Below are positions 1-7,767 of a stretch of 64,000 nt of DNA, in pieces. The number at the start of each line of letters is the position of its first letter. The stretch's first letter is position 1. The stretch covers positions 4,295-68,294 of the forward strand of contig NZ_KE159770.1 of assembly GCF_000403455.2 (NCBI RefSeq), read 5' to 3'. A program made the position numbers and the translations under genes. Source of the DNA: Dorea sp. 5-2. GTDB lineage: Bacteria; Bacillota; Clostridia; Lachnospirales; Lachnospiraceae. Under the pieces are notes generated by a model that was not told the DNA's origin, did not search any database, and saw nothing but the letters and a program-made list of their open reading frames with translations.

Positions 1-127
1 TAAAAAAGTAATATAAACAAGGGCTGCGCCGCATTTTTTGGAGCTTATGTCAATAGTAAATATGCTGGTTTTTATGGGCGAATTTTGTGCAATATTTTAA
101 TCGTATTAGTGGTTATAAATAAAGAAA

Positions 128-147
128 GGCACAGGGAATCCCGTGCC
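128..147 (-). terminator. Terminator-like hairpin, reverse orientation
   Basis: GGCAC/GTGCC outer arms and GGG/CCC inner arms form a compact GC-rich hairpin with one bulged A. On the minus strand it is followed by a T-rich run, so it would terminate leftward transcription. No intact minus-strand gene lies to its right, so it may be left over from a decayed element. The rest of 1-188 is AT-rich with no supportable gene. Confidence 0.35.
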
Positions 148-188
148 AATTAAAAGAAACACTATATGTTGTAGTTGCTTGAGTTAGG

Positions 189-617
189 TTGTTAACATTG
201 ATTAAAGAACAGGAAGCATTGTTGAAATATGCCCGGAAATATCATCCTAATATGTACCGTAAATTGGTGAAGATTGTGCCAGATTTCGTATCATTCCAAC
301 AAAGGGAAGAAACGTGAGATATATTCCGATGACAGATCGTCTCTACAAAGTAATAAAAGAAATGAAAAGTAATTATTTTGTCACTCGACGGGAAGATATA
401 GAAGTAGATGGTGTAACAGATTTTATATTCTTTTCGGAATATGGCAGCTTAATTTGTGTAGGTACATTTCGTGCAGAACTGTTACGTCTTAAGGATTTTT
501 ACAAATAGAAGATATCCAGAAAGAAAGATTGAATATTTGACTCCGCATATTCTTCGTCATTCAGGATGTACCAGGAATGCAGAGAATGGTATGGATATGA
601 AAGCTAAGAACCGCTAA
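189..617 (+). pseudogene. Decayed tyrosine recombinase (Tn916-type integrase remnant)
   Basis: Three pieces in different frames together resemble the middle and end of a phage/conjugative-transposon integrase. Bases 189-317 give a piece resembling an integrase central domain (IKEQEALLKYARK). Bases about 300-508 give GRNVRYIPMTDRLYKVIKEM, like the 'RxIPMT' strand of Tn916-family integrases. About 505-617 gives LTPHILRHSGCTRNAENGMD, matching the catalytic H-x-x-R-H region (TPHxxRHTFCT). The reading frame is broken at least twice, no proper start is visible, and the stop comes before the region that should carry the nucleophilic tyrosine, so it cannot be active. Base composition is clearly more AT-rich than the genes to the right. 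It probably marks an old insertion or excision of a mobile element whose bulk lies outside the window or is lost. Confidence 0.7.
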
Positions 618-803
618 AAGTCAGCAGAAACAGGCATAAGTACATACGATAGAATTTTTAACAACTTATAAGAAGATATGTAAACGGTTATAATCTTTCA
701 AAATTGTAAGATACACGCAAGAAAGGACGATACTACAGAGACCGGAAATCTGGTAAACTGGTTTCATCAAATTAAGTTTAGGAACAGAAGGGAGAGACGA
801 TCT
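618..803. other. AT-rich intergenic debris
   Basis: No gene can be supported here. The sequence continues the AT-rich composition of the integrase remnant. A GGGAGAG ribosome-binding site at about 790-796 belongs to the ABC ATPase that follows. The promoter of that gene is not obvious. Confidence 0.5.
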
Positions 804-1571
804 GTGAAAGATTATATCCGAGTATGTGATGTGGAAAAATATTACGGCAATGCCTCGAATGTGACGAAGGCAATCGACCGTGTCAGCTTTACGGTAGCGC
901 AGGGGGAGTTCGTGGGGGTAATGGGTGCGTCAGGCTCCGGCAAAACAACCCTTTTGAACATGATGTCAACCATTGACCGTGTGACGGCGGGACATATCTG
1001 GTATGGAGACACGGACATCTCGCAGATGAAGGAGAATAGCCTTGCCGAATTCCGGAAGGAGAATCTGGGATTCGTGTTCCAGGACTATAACCTTCTGGAT
1101 ATATTGACCATCGAGGAGAATATTATCTTAGCCATGACTCTGCGCAAAGAAGGAAAGAAGGAGATCCGGACGAAATGTGACGAGATACTAGATCTTCTCA
1201 ATATTGCCGATATCCGCGACAAGTTCCCGTATCAGGTGTCCGGGGGACAGAAGCAGAGGTGTGCCTGCGCGCGGGCGTTGGTGAACCGTCCGAGGCTACT
1301 TTTGGCGGATGAACCGACAGGCGCTCTGGATTCTAGGTCTGCGCAGACCTTGCTGGAGACATTTACCGACATGAACCGGAAGCTGCAGGCGACTATCCTG
1401 ATGGTGACCCACGACGCATTTTCCGCCAGTTATTGCGGCAGGATCCTGTTTCTGAAGGACGGTCGGATCTTCCACGAGCTAGTGCGCGGTTCTAAGAGCA
1501 GAAGGGACTTCCTGAATGAGATTCTGGATGTGCTTGCCCTGACGGGAGGTGAAGTAAGCGATGACAGGTAA
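804..1571 (+). CDS. ABC transporter ATP-binding protein, BceA-like
   Basis: ATPase of an antimicrobial-peptide-type (BceAB/MacB-like) ABC system, 255 aa. Walker A GASGSGKT is at residues 41-48, the Q-loop Gln at 93, the signature VSGGQKQR at 145-152, Walker B LLLADEP at 165-171, and the switch His in VTHD near 203, so the enzyme looks intact. The GTG start at 804 sits 7-8 nt after GGGAGAG and gives the usual N-terminus of the family. The stop overlaps the permease start by 11 bases, so the two are translationally coupled. Transporters of this type usually detoxify or sense bacitracin- or lantibiotic-like peptides and are paired with a BceRS two-component system. No such system is next to it here. 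The specific substrate is not predictable. Confidence 0.9.
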   Translation: MKDYIRVCDVEKYYGNASNVTKAIDRVSFTVAQGEFVGVMGASGSGKTTLLNMMSTIDRVTAGHIWYGDTDISQMKENSLAEFRKENLGFVFQDYNLLDILTIEENIILAMTLRKEGKKEIRTKCDEILDLLNIADIRDKFPYQVSGGQKQRCACARALVNRPRLLLADEPTGALDSRSAQTLLETFTDMNRKLQATILMVTHDAFSASYCGRILFLKDGRIFHELVRGSKSRRDFLNEILDVLALTGGEVSDDR

Positions 1572-3741
1572 ACTTGCTTTCCGCAATATGCGGCGTTCGG
1601 CCAGAGATTATCTGGTGTATTTTCTTACGATGACCTTTGTGACGGCGCTGATGTTCGCATTCAACAGCCTGATATTTACAGAAGATATAGAAAAAATGTT
1701 CGGCGTTGCGGGGATCATGGCGGCGTTGGTGGGGCTTGCGACATTCTTTATTGTGTTGATCGTGGCGTGGCTGATCAATTACATGGTCCGGTTTATGTTG
1801 GAGAAACGGAGTCAGGAATTCGGGATCTATCTTCTGATCGGGATGAAGAAGAAGGAGATCGCCCGTCTGTATATCCGTGAGAATGCATTGCTTGGAATCG
1901 CTGCGTTCCTCTTGGGGATGGTTCTCGGCGTCTTTTTGCAGCAGGTGATCCTGGCGATTCTCTACAGCATGATCCAGATAAGATATGATATCCATATGGA
2001 ATTCAATACGGCTTGTATCTTGATGACGATGGGATGTTACGGCGGATGTTATATTCTGGCAATCCTTCGAAGCGGCAGGAAGTTTCGGAAGATGAATATT
2101 CACGATTTGATGGAAGCGCAGAAAAAGAATGAAGAGATAAAAGAGTCTAACGAGCAGTTGAAGAAATGGCTCTTTCCGGTTTCCATCCTGTTCCTTGCAG
2201 TGTTTGCAGGATTCATCTTCTTTGGAGGTATCCAAAGTGCGGGGAATGCGCTGTTCTTTCTGATCGGGCTGGTCCTGGTGATCTATCTCTTCTATATCGG
2301 GCTTTCCTCCTGGCTGGTATGCTATGTGCGCAGGCGGGGAAACGGGGTTTATCGCGGGCAGAATCTTTTTTTGCTCAGACAGTTTTCTTCAAAGCTTAAG
2401 ACCATGAGTTTTACTATGGGAACACTGACGGCATTGTTTACGGTGGCGTTTCTTGGATGTACTATTGCGCTGATGTTCAGTGATTACCAGAATAAGATTC
2501 TTGAGACCAAGTTTCCTTTTGACATACAGATCTACAGCGGTGATGTGGAGGATGATTTTGCGGATGAGATGGCGGTGATCGAAGGCTCGGCAAGGGTTTT
2601 GGATGCATTTCCTTACTATATCTATGCGGATATTCCGGCAAAGGAGCAGGAAGAATCGGCAGATGTACAGGGGAAAACCCGGGCAGATCAGGTGAATGTG
2701 TGGCTGAGTACACATCTGAAAACTTTTGGAGATATGTACCGGAATAAAGACGGAAGCCCGGATCGTAAGAAGATCAAGAAGGATTCTGCCGATGGTATCT
2801 TCTATTGCAGATATGATACTTATATGAAGCTGTCGGATTATAACCATCTCCGAAAGATGCTTGGGTATACGGAAGTTTCTCTGAAAGAGGGCGAGTATTC
2901 CATCCATGTGAAGGAACGGATCCGCGAAGAAGTCGGGGCTATGAAGGAGGACATCCACATAGAAGGCGACGAAGGGGAGCTTCGTTTTGCAGGATACTAT
3001 ACGGAGCCTTTTTCCCAGGACGGACATAACGGCGGGGATTATGTGATCGTTGTTCCGGATCATGCTATTTCATCGCTTACGCCTTATTATGCCGAGCTTG
3101 CCGTGGATATTGAGGGGAAAGCGCCGACAGATCTGGGGAAGAAGCTAGATGAGCTGACAGAGCCTGATGAGTGGGAAGAGGAAGAGACGCCCTCACGATC
3201 TGAAGACAAAGCAGATGCAGAGGATATCGAGGCAGACACAGATTTTGCGGGACATAAGTGGATGACAGGAAATAGCTGCTGCGGTTCAGATACGATCGTC
3301 GTGATGTCTGTCTCAAATATGGTGCGGGACAATCTGATTCCGGAGATGAAATATCTGCTGTCCGCACTGATCTTTCCCTGCTTTTATATTGGCTTGGTAT
3401 TCTTGTGTGTGGCGTTGACTGTTTTGTCCGTTCATCAGCTCAGCGATTCTGCAAAGTACCGATTCCGCTATGCGGTGCTTAAGAAGCTCGGCATGAACAG
3501 GCAGGAGATCGGCATGCTCATCTTAAAGCAGCTTGCCGTATATTATCTGTGTCCTGTGCTTCTTGCATGTGTGATCGGCGGCAGTGTGTCCGTGTTCATG
3601 AGCGGGAAATTCATCTTCTATACGGGGATCCATACGGCGGTGGCAAACTATTTCGGGTTCGCATTTCTGCTGTTCTTTGGGATATATGTGTTATATTTTA
3701 TCACGACTTATGTGAGTTTCAGGCGGAATGTGGAGGTGTAA
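1561..3741 (+). CDS. FtsX-like permease, BceB type
   Basis: Membrane subunit of the ABC system encoded just upstream, 726 aa. The N-terminus has a first hydrophobic helix (about 18-38), a second near 50-75, and the FtsX/BceB signature RSQEFGIYLLIGM (about 83-95). Further helices follow up to about residue 310. A large, acidic, lysine-rich extracytoplasmic region (about 310-590) precedes the last three helices. This matches the ten-helix BceB plan with the large loop between helices VII and VIII that contacts peptide or lipid ligands. It is somewhat longer than typical BceB proteins (about 640-670 aa), mostly because of the acidic EEEETPSRSEDKADAED stretch (about 535-552). The start overlaps the ATPase stop. 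Likely function is resistance to or sensing of a cell-envelope antimicrobial; the ligand is unknown. Confidence 0.88.
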   Translation: MTGKLAFRNMRRSARDYLVYFLTMTFVTALMFAFNSLIFTEDIEKMFGVAGIMAALVGLATFFIVLIVAWLINYMVRFMLEKRSQEFGIYLLIGMKKKEIARLYIRENALLGIAAFLLGMVLGVFLQQVILAILYSMIQIRYDIHMEFNTACILMTMGCYGGCYILAILRSGRKFRKMNIHDLMEAQKKNEEIKESNEQLKKWLFPVSILFLAVFAGFIFFGGIQSAGNALFFLIGLVLVIYLFYIGLSSWLVCYVRRRGNGVYRGQNLFLLRQFSSKLKTMSFTMGTLTALFTVAFLGCTIALMFSDYQNKILETKFPFDIQIYSGDVEDDFADEMAVIEGSARVLDAFPYYIYADIPAKEQEESADVQGKTRADQVNVWLSTHLKTFGDMYRNKDGSPDRKKIKKDSADGIFYCRYDTYMKLSDYNHLRKMLGYTEVSLKEGEYSIHVKERIREEVGAMKEDIHIEGDEGELRFAGYYTEPFSQDGHNGGDYVIVVPDHAISSLTPYYAELAVDIEGKAPTDLGKKLDELTEPDEWEEEETPSRSEDKADAEDIEADTDFAGHKWMTGNSCCGSDTIVVMSVSNMVRDNLIPEMKYLLSALIFPCFYIGLVFLCVALTVLSVHQLSDSAKYRFRYAVLKKLGMNRQEIGMLILKQLAVYYLCPVLLACVIGGSVSVFMSGKFIFYTGIHTAVANYFGFAFLLFFGIYVLYFITTYVSFRRNVEV

Positions 3742-3747
3742 ATGTAC

Positions 3748-3777
3748 TTTACATTTTGGAGCTTATAACGTTATAAT
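3748..3777 (+). promoter_or_regulatory. Sigma-A promoter of the AraC gene
   Basis: TTTACA (3748-3753) and TATAAT (3772-3777) are separated by 18 bp. The promoter lies between the permease stop and the regulator start, so the AraC gene can be transcribed separately from the transporter. Confidence 0.65.
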
Positions 3778-3813
3778 AGGGGGAAATATGTTTATTGAGA
3801 GGGGTGGAGGCTT

Positions 3814-4704
3814 TTGCAGTCCATTAAAGTCCGGACAGACCAGAACCGGAAGGAATTGCAGCAGCATGGGACGGTACAGTTTCCTTTGAAGATAAATCAC
3901 GATCATCTGAATGATTATTTCGAGCGGTATGTCTGCTGTCACTGGCATGAGGAACTGGAGATCGCGGTGATCATCCGGGGAAAGGCGTGCTATCAGGTGA
4001 AGGATCATACATTCAACCTGAATCCGGGAGACGGGCTTGTGATCAATTCCCGGATCCCGCACACGATCATGGCGGCAGGGGAGGAGGAGCCGGTGATACT
4101 GACGATCATATTTTCGCCGTCCTTACTGTATGGGACGCCGGCAAGCAGCATCTATCAGAATCTTCTTAGTCCGTATATGAATACGCCGGAGCTTGCGGGG
4201 ATGCTGATTCCCGAAAGTGATGTGACGGTGGTCAAAGAAATAGATGCGCTATATCAGGAAGCCTCGTTTGGGGCAGAACTCAGGATCAAGGGGATGTTGT
4301 GTAATCTGTTCTATGAGCTGCTTTCCAGGCGCAGGTATATGTTTTCGCCGGCAAAAGCGACGAGTGAAGAATCCTTATCCAGACTGAAGATACTTTTGGA
4401 TACGATCCATGAAAATTATGCGGAACAGCTGCCGCTTTCAGAACTAGCTTCAAAGATATCCGTTTCGAAAGAGGGATGCTGCCGTTTCTTTAAAAGTATG
4501 ACAGGGAAGACGATCTCACAATATCTGGAAGAGTACCGGGTGTCCCAGGGAATTCTGCTGCTTCAGGAGGATAAGTATTCGATCATGCAGGTCTCTTATC
4601 TGGTCGGATTCGGGAATCCGGGCAGGTTTTCCGCTGCATTTGCCAGGCGGATGAACTGTACCCCAAGCCAGTACCGCAAGAAGATAAATGCAGGGACGGT
4701 GTAA
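3814..4704 (+). CDS. AraC-family transcriptional regulator with cupin sensor domain
   Basis: 296 aa. Residues about 20-110 form a cupin-like fold (CCHWHEELEIAVIIRGKACY, then LNPGDGLVINSRIPHTI), the usual small-molecule sensor of AraC regulators. The C-terminal 100 residues hold the two helix-turn-helix units (LPLSELASKISVSKEGCCRF and SIMQVSYLVGFGNPGRFSAAF) that contact DNA. The TTG start at 3814 follows GGGGTGGAGG closely. The gene has its own promoter. It ends 2 bp before the stop of the convergent membrane gene. It follows a BceAB-type transporter and could regulate it or the YczE-like gene, but the target is not shown by the sequence. The many conserved histidines in the cupin suggest metal or sugar binding; the ligand is unknown. 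Confidence 0.85.
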   Translation: MQSIKVRTDQNRKELQQHGTVQFPLKINHDHLNDYFERYVCCHWHEELEIAVIIRGKACYQVKDHTFNLNPGDGLVINSRIPHTIMAAGEEEPVILTIIFSPSLLYGTPASSIYQNLLSPYMNTPELAGMLIPESDVTVVKEIDALYQEASFGAELRIKGMLCNLFYELLSRRRYMFSPAKATSEESLSRLKILLDTIHENYAEQLPLSELASKISVSKEGCCRFFKSMTGKTISQYLEEYRVSQGILLLQEDKYSIMQVSYLVGFGNPGRFSAAFARRMNCTPSQYRKKINAGTV

Positions 4705-4706
4705 TA

Positions 4707-5432
4707 TTAAACATGATTCCGGCGGCAGAAGATCCGAAACCTTCCGGTAGTCCAACGGCGTGTAAATTGCCCGTTTAAGAATGGCTGCGCCAGTGTCTGG
4801 GTGAAGAATTCGATCAGGCTTCCCATGAAGAATGCGGTGACCATAGTCCCGATGCCTGCGATCGCCGTGAGGCCTGTAAGCGATCCGCCGGATACCAGAT
4901 ACAAAAGGCAGCCGGAGCCGATGCACACCAGATCCGTACACACCCGTACATACCGGAATTCACCGACATGCCATTTATTTGCCAGTATCAATGCAACCGC
5001 GTCATAAGGAGATACTCCCATATCTGCAGTAAAATAAAAGGACGAGCTGATACATATGCTGCAGATTCCCACGAAGAACGCCATAATGCGGATCATCAGG
5101 GAAGGAGCAGGGAATAAAGCCTGTAAATATTCTGTGGAAAAGTCAATAATATATCCCAGTAAAAAAAGGTTAAAGATGGTTCCAAGCCCTATATAATGGC
5201 GGTCAAATGCCAACATGAACATTAGCAGGCAGATGCTTACGAGTATATGGAGAGTACCGAATGGAACGGGAACCATCGCGGTAAGCCCTGCCATGAATGA
5301 CTGGAACGGGTCTAAGCCGAACGCCGCAAGTTTCAGGAAACCTACGCTTACACCGCACAGGGATATGCCGCCGAGTGTCATTCCGATCCTTTTATTCAAA
5401 TGCTCTGTATTTAATGTTTTCTTGTCTTTCAT
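4707..5432 (-). CDS. YczE/YitT-like integral membrane protein
   Basis: 241 aa, very hydrophobic, with about five or six predicted transmembrane helices. The motif pattern fits the YczE/YyaS membrane family: GVSVGFLKLAAFGLDPFQSF near the N-terminus and its internal echo FTADMGVSPYDAVALILANK near residue 145. The function of the family is unknown; it is often described as a putative permease. The C-terminus is basic (RRWTTGRFRIFCRRNHV) and cytoplasmic in character. It is transcribed toward the AraC gene with a 2-bp gap, so the two transcripts probably overlap at their 3' ends. Regulation by the AraC protein is possible but not shown. Confidence 0.75.
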   Translation of the reverse strand: MKDKKTLNTEHLNKRIGMTLGGISLCGVSVGFLKLAAFGLDPFQSFMAGLTAMVPVPFGTLHILVSICLLMFMLAFDRHYIGLGTIFNLFLLGYIIDFSTEYLQALFPAPSLMIRIMAFFVGICSICISSSFYFTADMGVSPYDAVALILANKWHVGEFRYVRVCTDLVCIGSGCLLYLVSGGSLTGLTAIAGIGTMVTAFFMGSLIEFFTQTLAQPFLNGQFTRRWTTGRFRIFCRRNHV

Positions 5433-5726
5433 TGTGAAGCCTCCGGTTTTTAGTCTGTATTTACAGTGCCCAGTATAAAAAATCTGCCCGGTAAATGAAA
5501 GTCAGATTTTGAGAAATTCTATACAGATATTGACGAGAAAATAGATTTTCGAATACGCAGTCCTGTGATCGGAAAGAAGAATCTAGAACTTAAGCAGAGT
5601 AAATTTTCAGAAATCATCACATAATAAGATAGATATCCAAAAGGGTATCTATCTTTTTGATTACTATGAGATCCAAAGCGGCTGACGCCGGAAGGGACTT
5701 TGGAGTGAAAGGCGAGGTTTATAAGA
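5433..5726. other. Intergenic region between YczE-like gene and spoIVB
   Basis: On the plus strand a stop-to-stop stretch of about 41 codons (roughly 5504-5625) reads KSDFEKFYTDIDEKIDF and onward, ending with two stops directly before a rho-independent terminator at 5627-5660. It has no convincing start codon or ribosome site, so it may be the tail of a decayed gene or a short RNA. The divergent promoters for the YczE-like gene and spoIVB must also lie here, but neither is clear enough to call. Confidence 0.4.
5627..5660 (+). terminator. Rho-independent terminator without an assigned gene
   Basis: AGATAGATATCC, loop AAAA, and the pairing arm GGGTATCTATCT, followed by TTTTT. The T-run is on the plus strand, but no intact plus-strand gene precedes it (the upstream gene runs the other way). 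See the finding on this orphan terminator. Confidence 0.7.
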
Positions 5727-6839
5727 ATGAGGAAATACTGGTACCGAAGAATTCTGATCATGATCGTTGTATTTTTAATCTCTGTTGGAGGAGGCTACTA
5801 TCTTATTGAATTTCAGCAGAACAGGCTCCGGGCAGAAGTGAATGCGAAGACTTCATCGGAGAATATGGTGATCCCTGGAGGAATGCCCATCGGCATCTAT
5901 CTGGAGACGGAGGGGGTTATGGTGCTTGGCACGGATTCTGTTACTGCGGAGGACGGGATGGATTATGAACCGGCAGCGAATCTTGTGAAGGAAGGGGATT
6001 ACATCGTTGCGCTGAATGACCATACGATCAACGACAAATCTGAGCTGATCGAAGCGGTCGGGCAGTTAGGAGACGAAGACGCGATCCTTAGAGTGCGCAG
6101 GGGAGAGCAGTATATGAATATACGGATGAAGCCGGTAAGGCAGAGTGCGAAGGAGTTAAAGCTAGGGATCTGGGTAAGAGATAACGCGCAGGGACTGGGG
6201 ACGATCACGTTCCTGGATACGGACAGCCGGTTCGGTGCCCTGGGCCATGGGATCCACGATATGGATACGAATGTTCTGTTGGATATTCATAATGGAAGAG
6301 TCTATGAGACCAGTATTAAAGATATCCAGAAAGGGGTAGACGGGACGCCCGGAGGAATGGAAGGGATCATCGTCTATAATAATTATAATATACTTGGGAG
6401 CATCACGAAGAATACGGACTGCGGGATATTCGGGACCATCGACAGAATAGATTCTTTGTTTACAGACCAGACGCCTGTTGAAACGGCTGTAAAGGACGAG
6501 ATTGAAGAGGGTCCTGCTGTCATAAGATGTGCCGTAGAAGGAACAGTAAAGGATTATGATATTCGTATTACAAAAATCGACAAAAACACCAATGAAGTGA
6601 ATAAGGGAATTGTGATCGAAGTAGTTGATGAAAAACTGCTTTCCGTTACCGGAGGAATCGTACAGGGCATGAGCGGAAGCCCGATCATACAGAACGGAAA
6701 ACTCATCGGCGCAGTGACCCATGTATTTGTCCATGACTCTAAGAAGGGGTATGGGATCTTTATCGAAGATATGTTGAATAATGTCGAATTGGAAAAAAAT
6801 GTCGATAGGAGTCAGAATATAACGAGCGCAATTTCTTGA
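5727..6839 (+). CDS. spoIVB: SpoIVB serine peptidase (stage IV sporulation signalling protease)
   Basis: 370 aa. SpoIVB is secreted from the forespore into the intermembrane space, where it triggers pro-sigma-K processing (established for Bacillus). Features: an N-terminal membrane anchor at about residues 8-26; a PDZ domain at about 55-140 (AANLVKEGDYIVALNDHTIN); and the S55 peptidase domain with the catalytic His in FGALGHGIHD (His174) and the serine motif GIVQGMSGSPII (about 311-321). The ATG start lies 9 nt after GAAAGGCGAGG. It sits directly upstream of spo0A, the conserved clostridial and bacillar arrangement. recN, often upstream in other species, is absent. All key residues are present, so it should be functional. 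Confidence 0.95.
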   Translation: MRKYWYRRILIMIVVFLISVGGGYYLIEFQQNRLRAEVNAKTSSENMVIPGGMPIGIYLETEGVMVLGTDSVTAEDGMDYEPAANLVKEGDYIVALNDHTINDKSELIEAVGQLGDEDAILRVRRGEQYMNIRMKPVRQSAKELKLGIWVRDNAQGLGTITFLDTDSRFGALGHGIHDMDTNVLLDIHNGRVYETSIKDIQKGVDGTPGGMEGIIVYNNYNILGSITKNTDCGIFGTIDRIDSLFTDQTPVETAVKDEIEEGPAVIRCAVEGTVKDYDIRITKIDKNTNEVNKGIVIEVVDEKLLSVTGGIVQGMSGSPIIQNGKLIGAVTHVFVHDSKKGYGIFIEDMLNNVELEKNVDRSQNITSAIS

Positions 6840-6875
6840 TTTAGAGAGTATCAGAATATATAATTTTACTCGACA
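6782..6875 (+). promoter_or_regulatory. Candidate 0A boxes upstream of spo0A
   Basis: Three matches to the Spo0A-binding core TGTCGAA lie just before spo0A: TGTCGAA at 6782-6788 (perfect), a related TGTCGAT near 6799-6805, and CTCGACA (inverse TGTCGAG) at 6869-6875. The first two overlap the end of spoIVB. The arrangement suggests phospho-Spo0A autoregulation, as known in Bacillus. Matches this short can arise by chance. Confidence 0.45.
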
Positions 6876-6909
6876 GCTTTTGATGAAAGGAAGGGAGGCA
6901 TTGCGTAGA

Positions 6910-7701
6910 ATGCGAGAAATAAACGTAGCTATAGCCGACGATAATGAAAGAATTCTGGATTTGCTTGGCGAAATAATAAGTAATGACCAGGAATTGAGAT
7001 TAGTCGGGAAAGCGAACAACGGGGAAGACATGTACCAACTGATTAAAGAGAAGCAGCCAGATGTGGTTCTGCTGGATCTGATCATGCCTAAGATGGATGG
7101 TTTAAGTGTAATGGAGATGGTAAGTAATGACAGAGGACTAAAGAAGCACCCGGATTTTATCGTTGTAACTGCAGTGGGACAAGAAAGAATTACAGAAGAT
7201 GCCTTCAAAAAGGGTGCGAGTTACTATATCATGAAACCTTTCAATAATGAAGTTGTATTGAACAGGATCAAGCATGCGAATCAGGTGATCCGGCATGAGA
7301 TGCGGGTGTCGTCCTCTGTGGGAACACCGATGGATGTACAGCCGGAGCTGAATCTGGAAGGCAGGGTTACGGATATGATCCATGAGATCGGAATTCCGGC
7401 ACATATCAAAGGCTATCATTATCTAAGAGACGCGATCATCATGGCTGTTGAAGATATGGACGTTCTGAATGCGATCACGAAAGTGCTGTATCCGACAGTG
7501 GCGAAGAAGCACCAGACTACGGCGAGCAGAGTGGAGCGTGCCATCCGGCATGCTATCGAGGTCGCCTGGAGCAGAGGAAAATTGGATACTTTAGACGACC
7601 TTTTTGGATATACGGTAAGCAACGGAAAAGGGAAGCCGACGAACTCAGAATTTATAGCGTTGATCGCAGATACGATAAGATTAAAATATAAAAACAGATA
7701 A
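6910..7701 (+). CDS. spo0A: Spo0A, master response regulator of sporulation
   Basis: 263 aa from the ATG at 6910, 11 nt after GGGAGG. This start puts the acidic pair at Asp10-Asp11 and the phosphoacceptor at Asp56 (VVLLDLIMPKMDG), the same numbering as Bacillus Spo0A. Upstream TTG codons (6880, 6901) are possible but give a poorer fit. Residues 1-125 are the receiver, with the conserved Thr in VVTAVGQ and Lys in YYIMKPF. A linker follows, then the Spo0A-specific DNA-binding domain (about 150-263) with the recognition-helix region TASRVERAIRHAIEVAWSRG. When phosphorylated it activates early sporulation genes. In clostridia phosphorylation is usually direct, by orphan histidine kinases, none of which is in the window. 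Confidence 0.96.
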   Translation: MREINVAIADDNERILDLLGEIISNDQELRLVGKANNGEDMYQLIKEKQPDVVLLDLIMPKMDGLSVMEMVSNDRGLKKHPDFIVVTAVGQERITEDAFKKGASYYIMKPFNNEVVLNRIKHANQVIRHEMRVSSSVGTPMDVQPELNLEGRVTDMIHEIGIPAHIKGYHYLRDAIIMAVEDMDVLNAITKVLYPTVAKKHQTTASRVERAIRHAIEVAWSRGKLDTLDDLFGYTVSNGKGKPTNSEFIALIADTIRLKYKNR

Positions 7702-7767
7702 ATACTTTTCATCCGGGCAAATTTGGAGTATAATAGATTTATATATGTGAAGTTTGGAGGAAAAGAG

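Noticed and set aside
1492..2235. 247-codon minus-strand frame opposite the BceB-type permease
   Set aside because: Shadow of the permease gene; His/Gln-rich translation typical of antisense frames.
6162..7208. 348-codon minus-strand open frame across spoIVB and spo0A
   Set aside because: It is the reverse of two clearly identified genes, has no ribosome site and an unnatural composition. It is a shadow frame.
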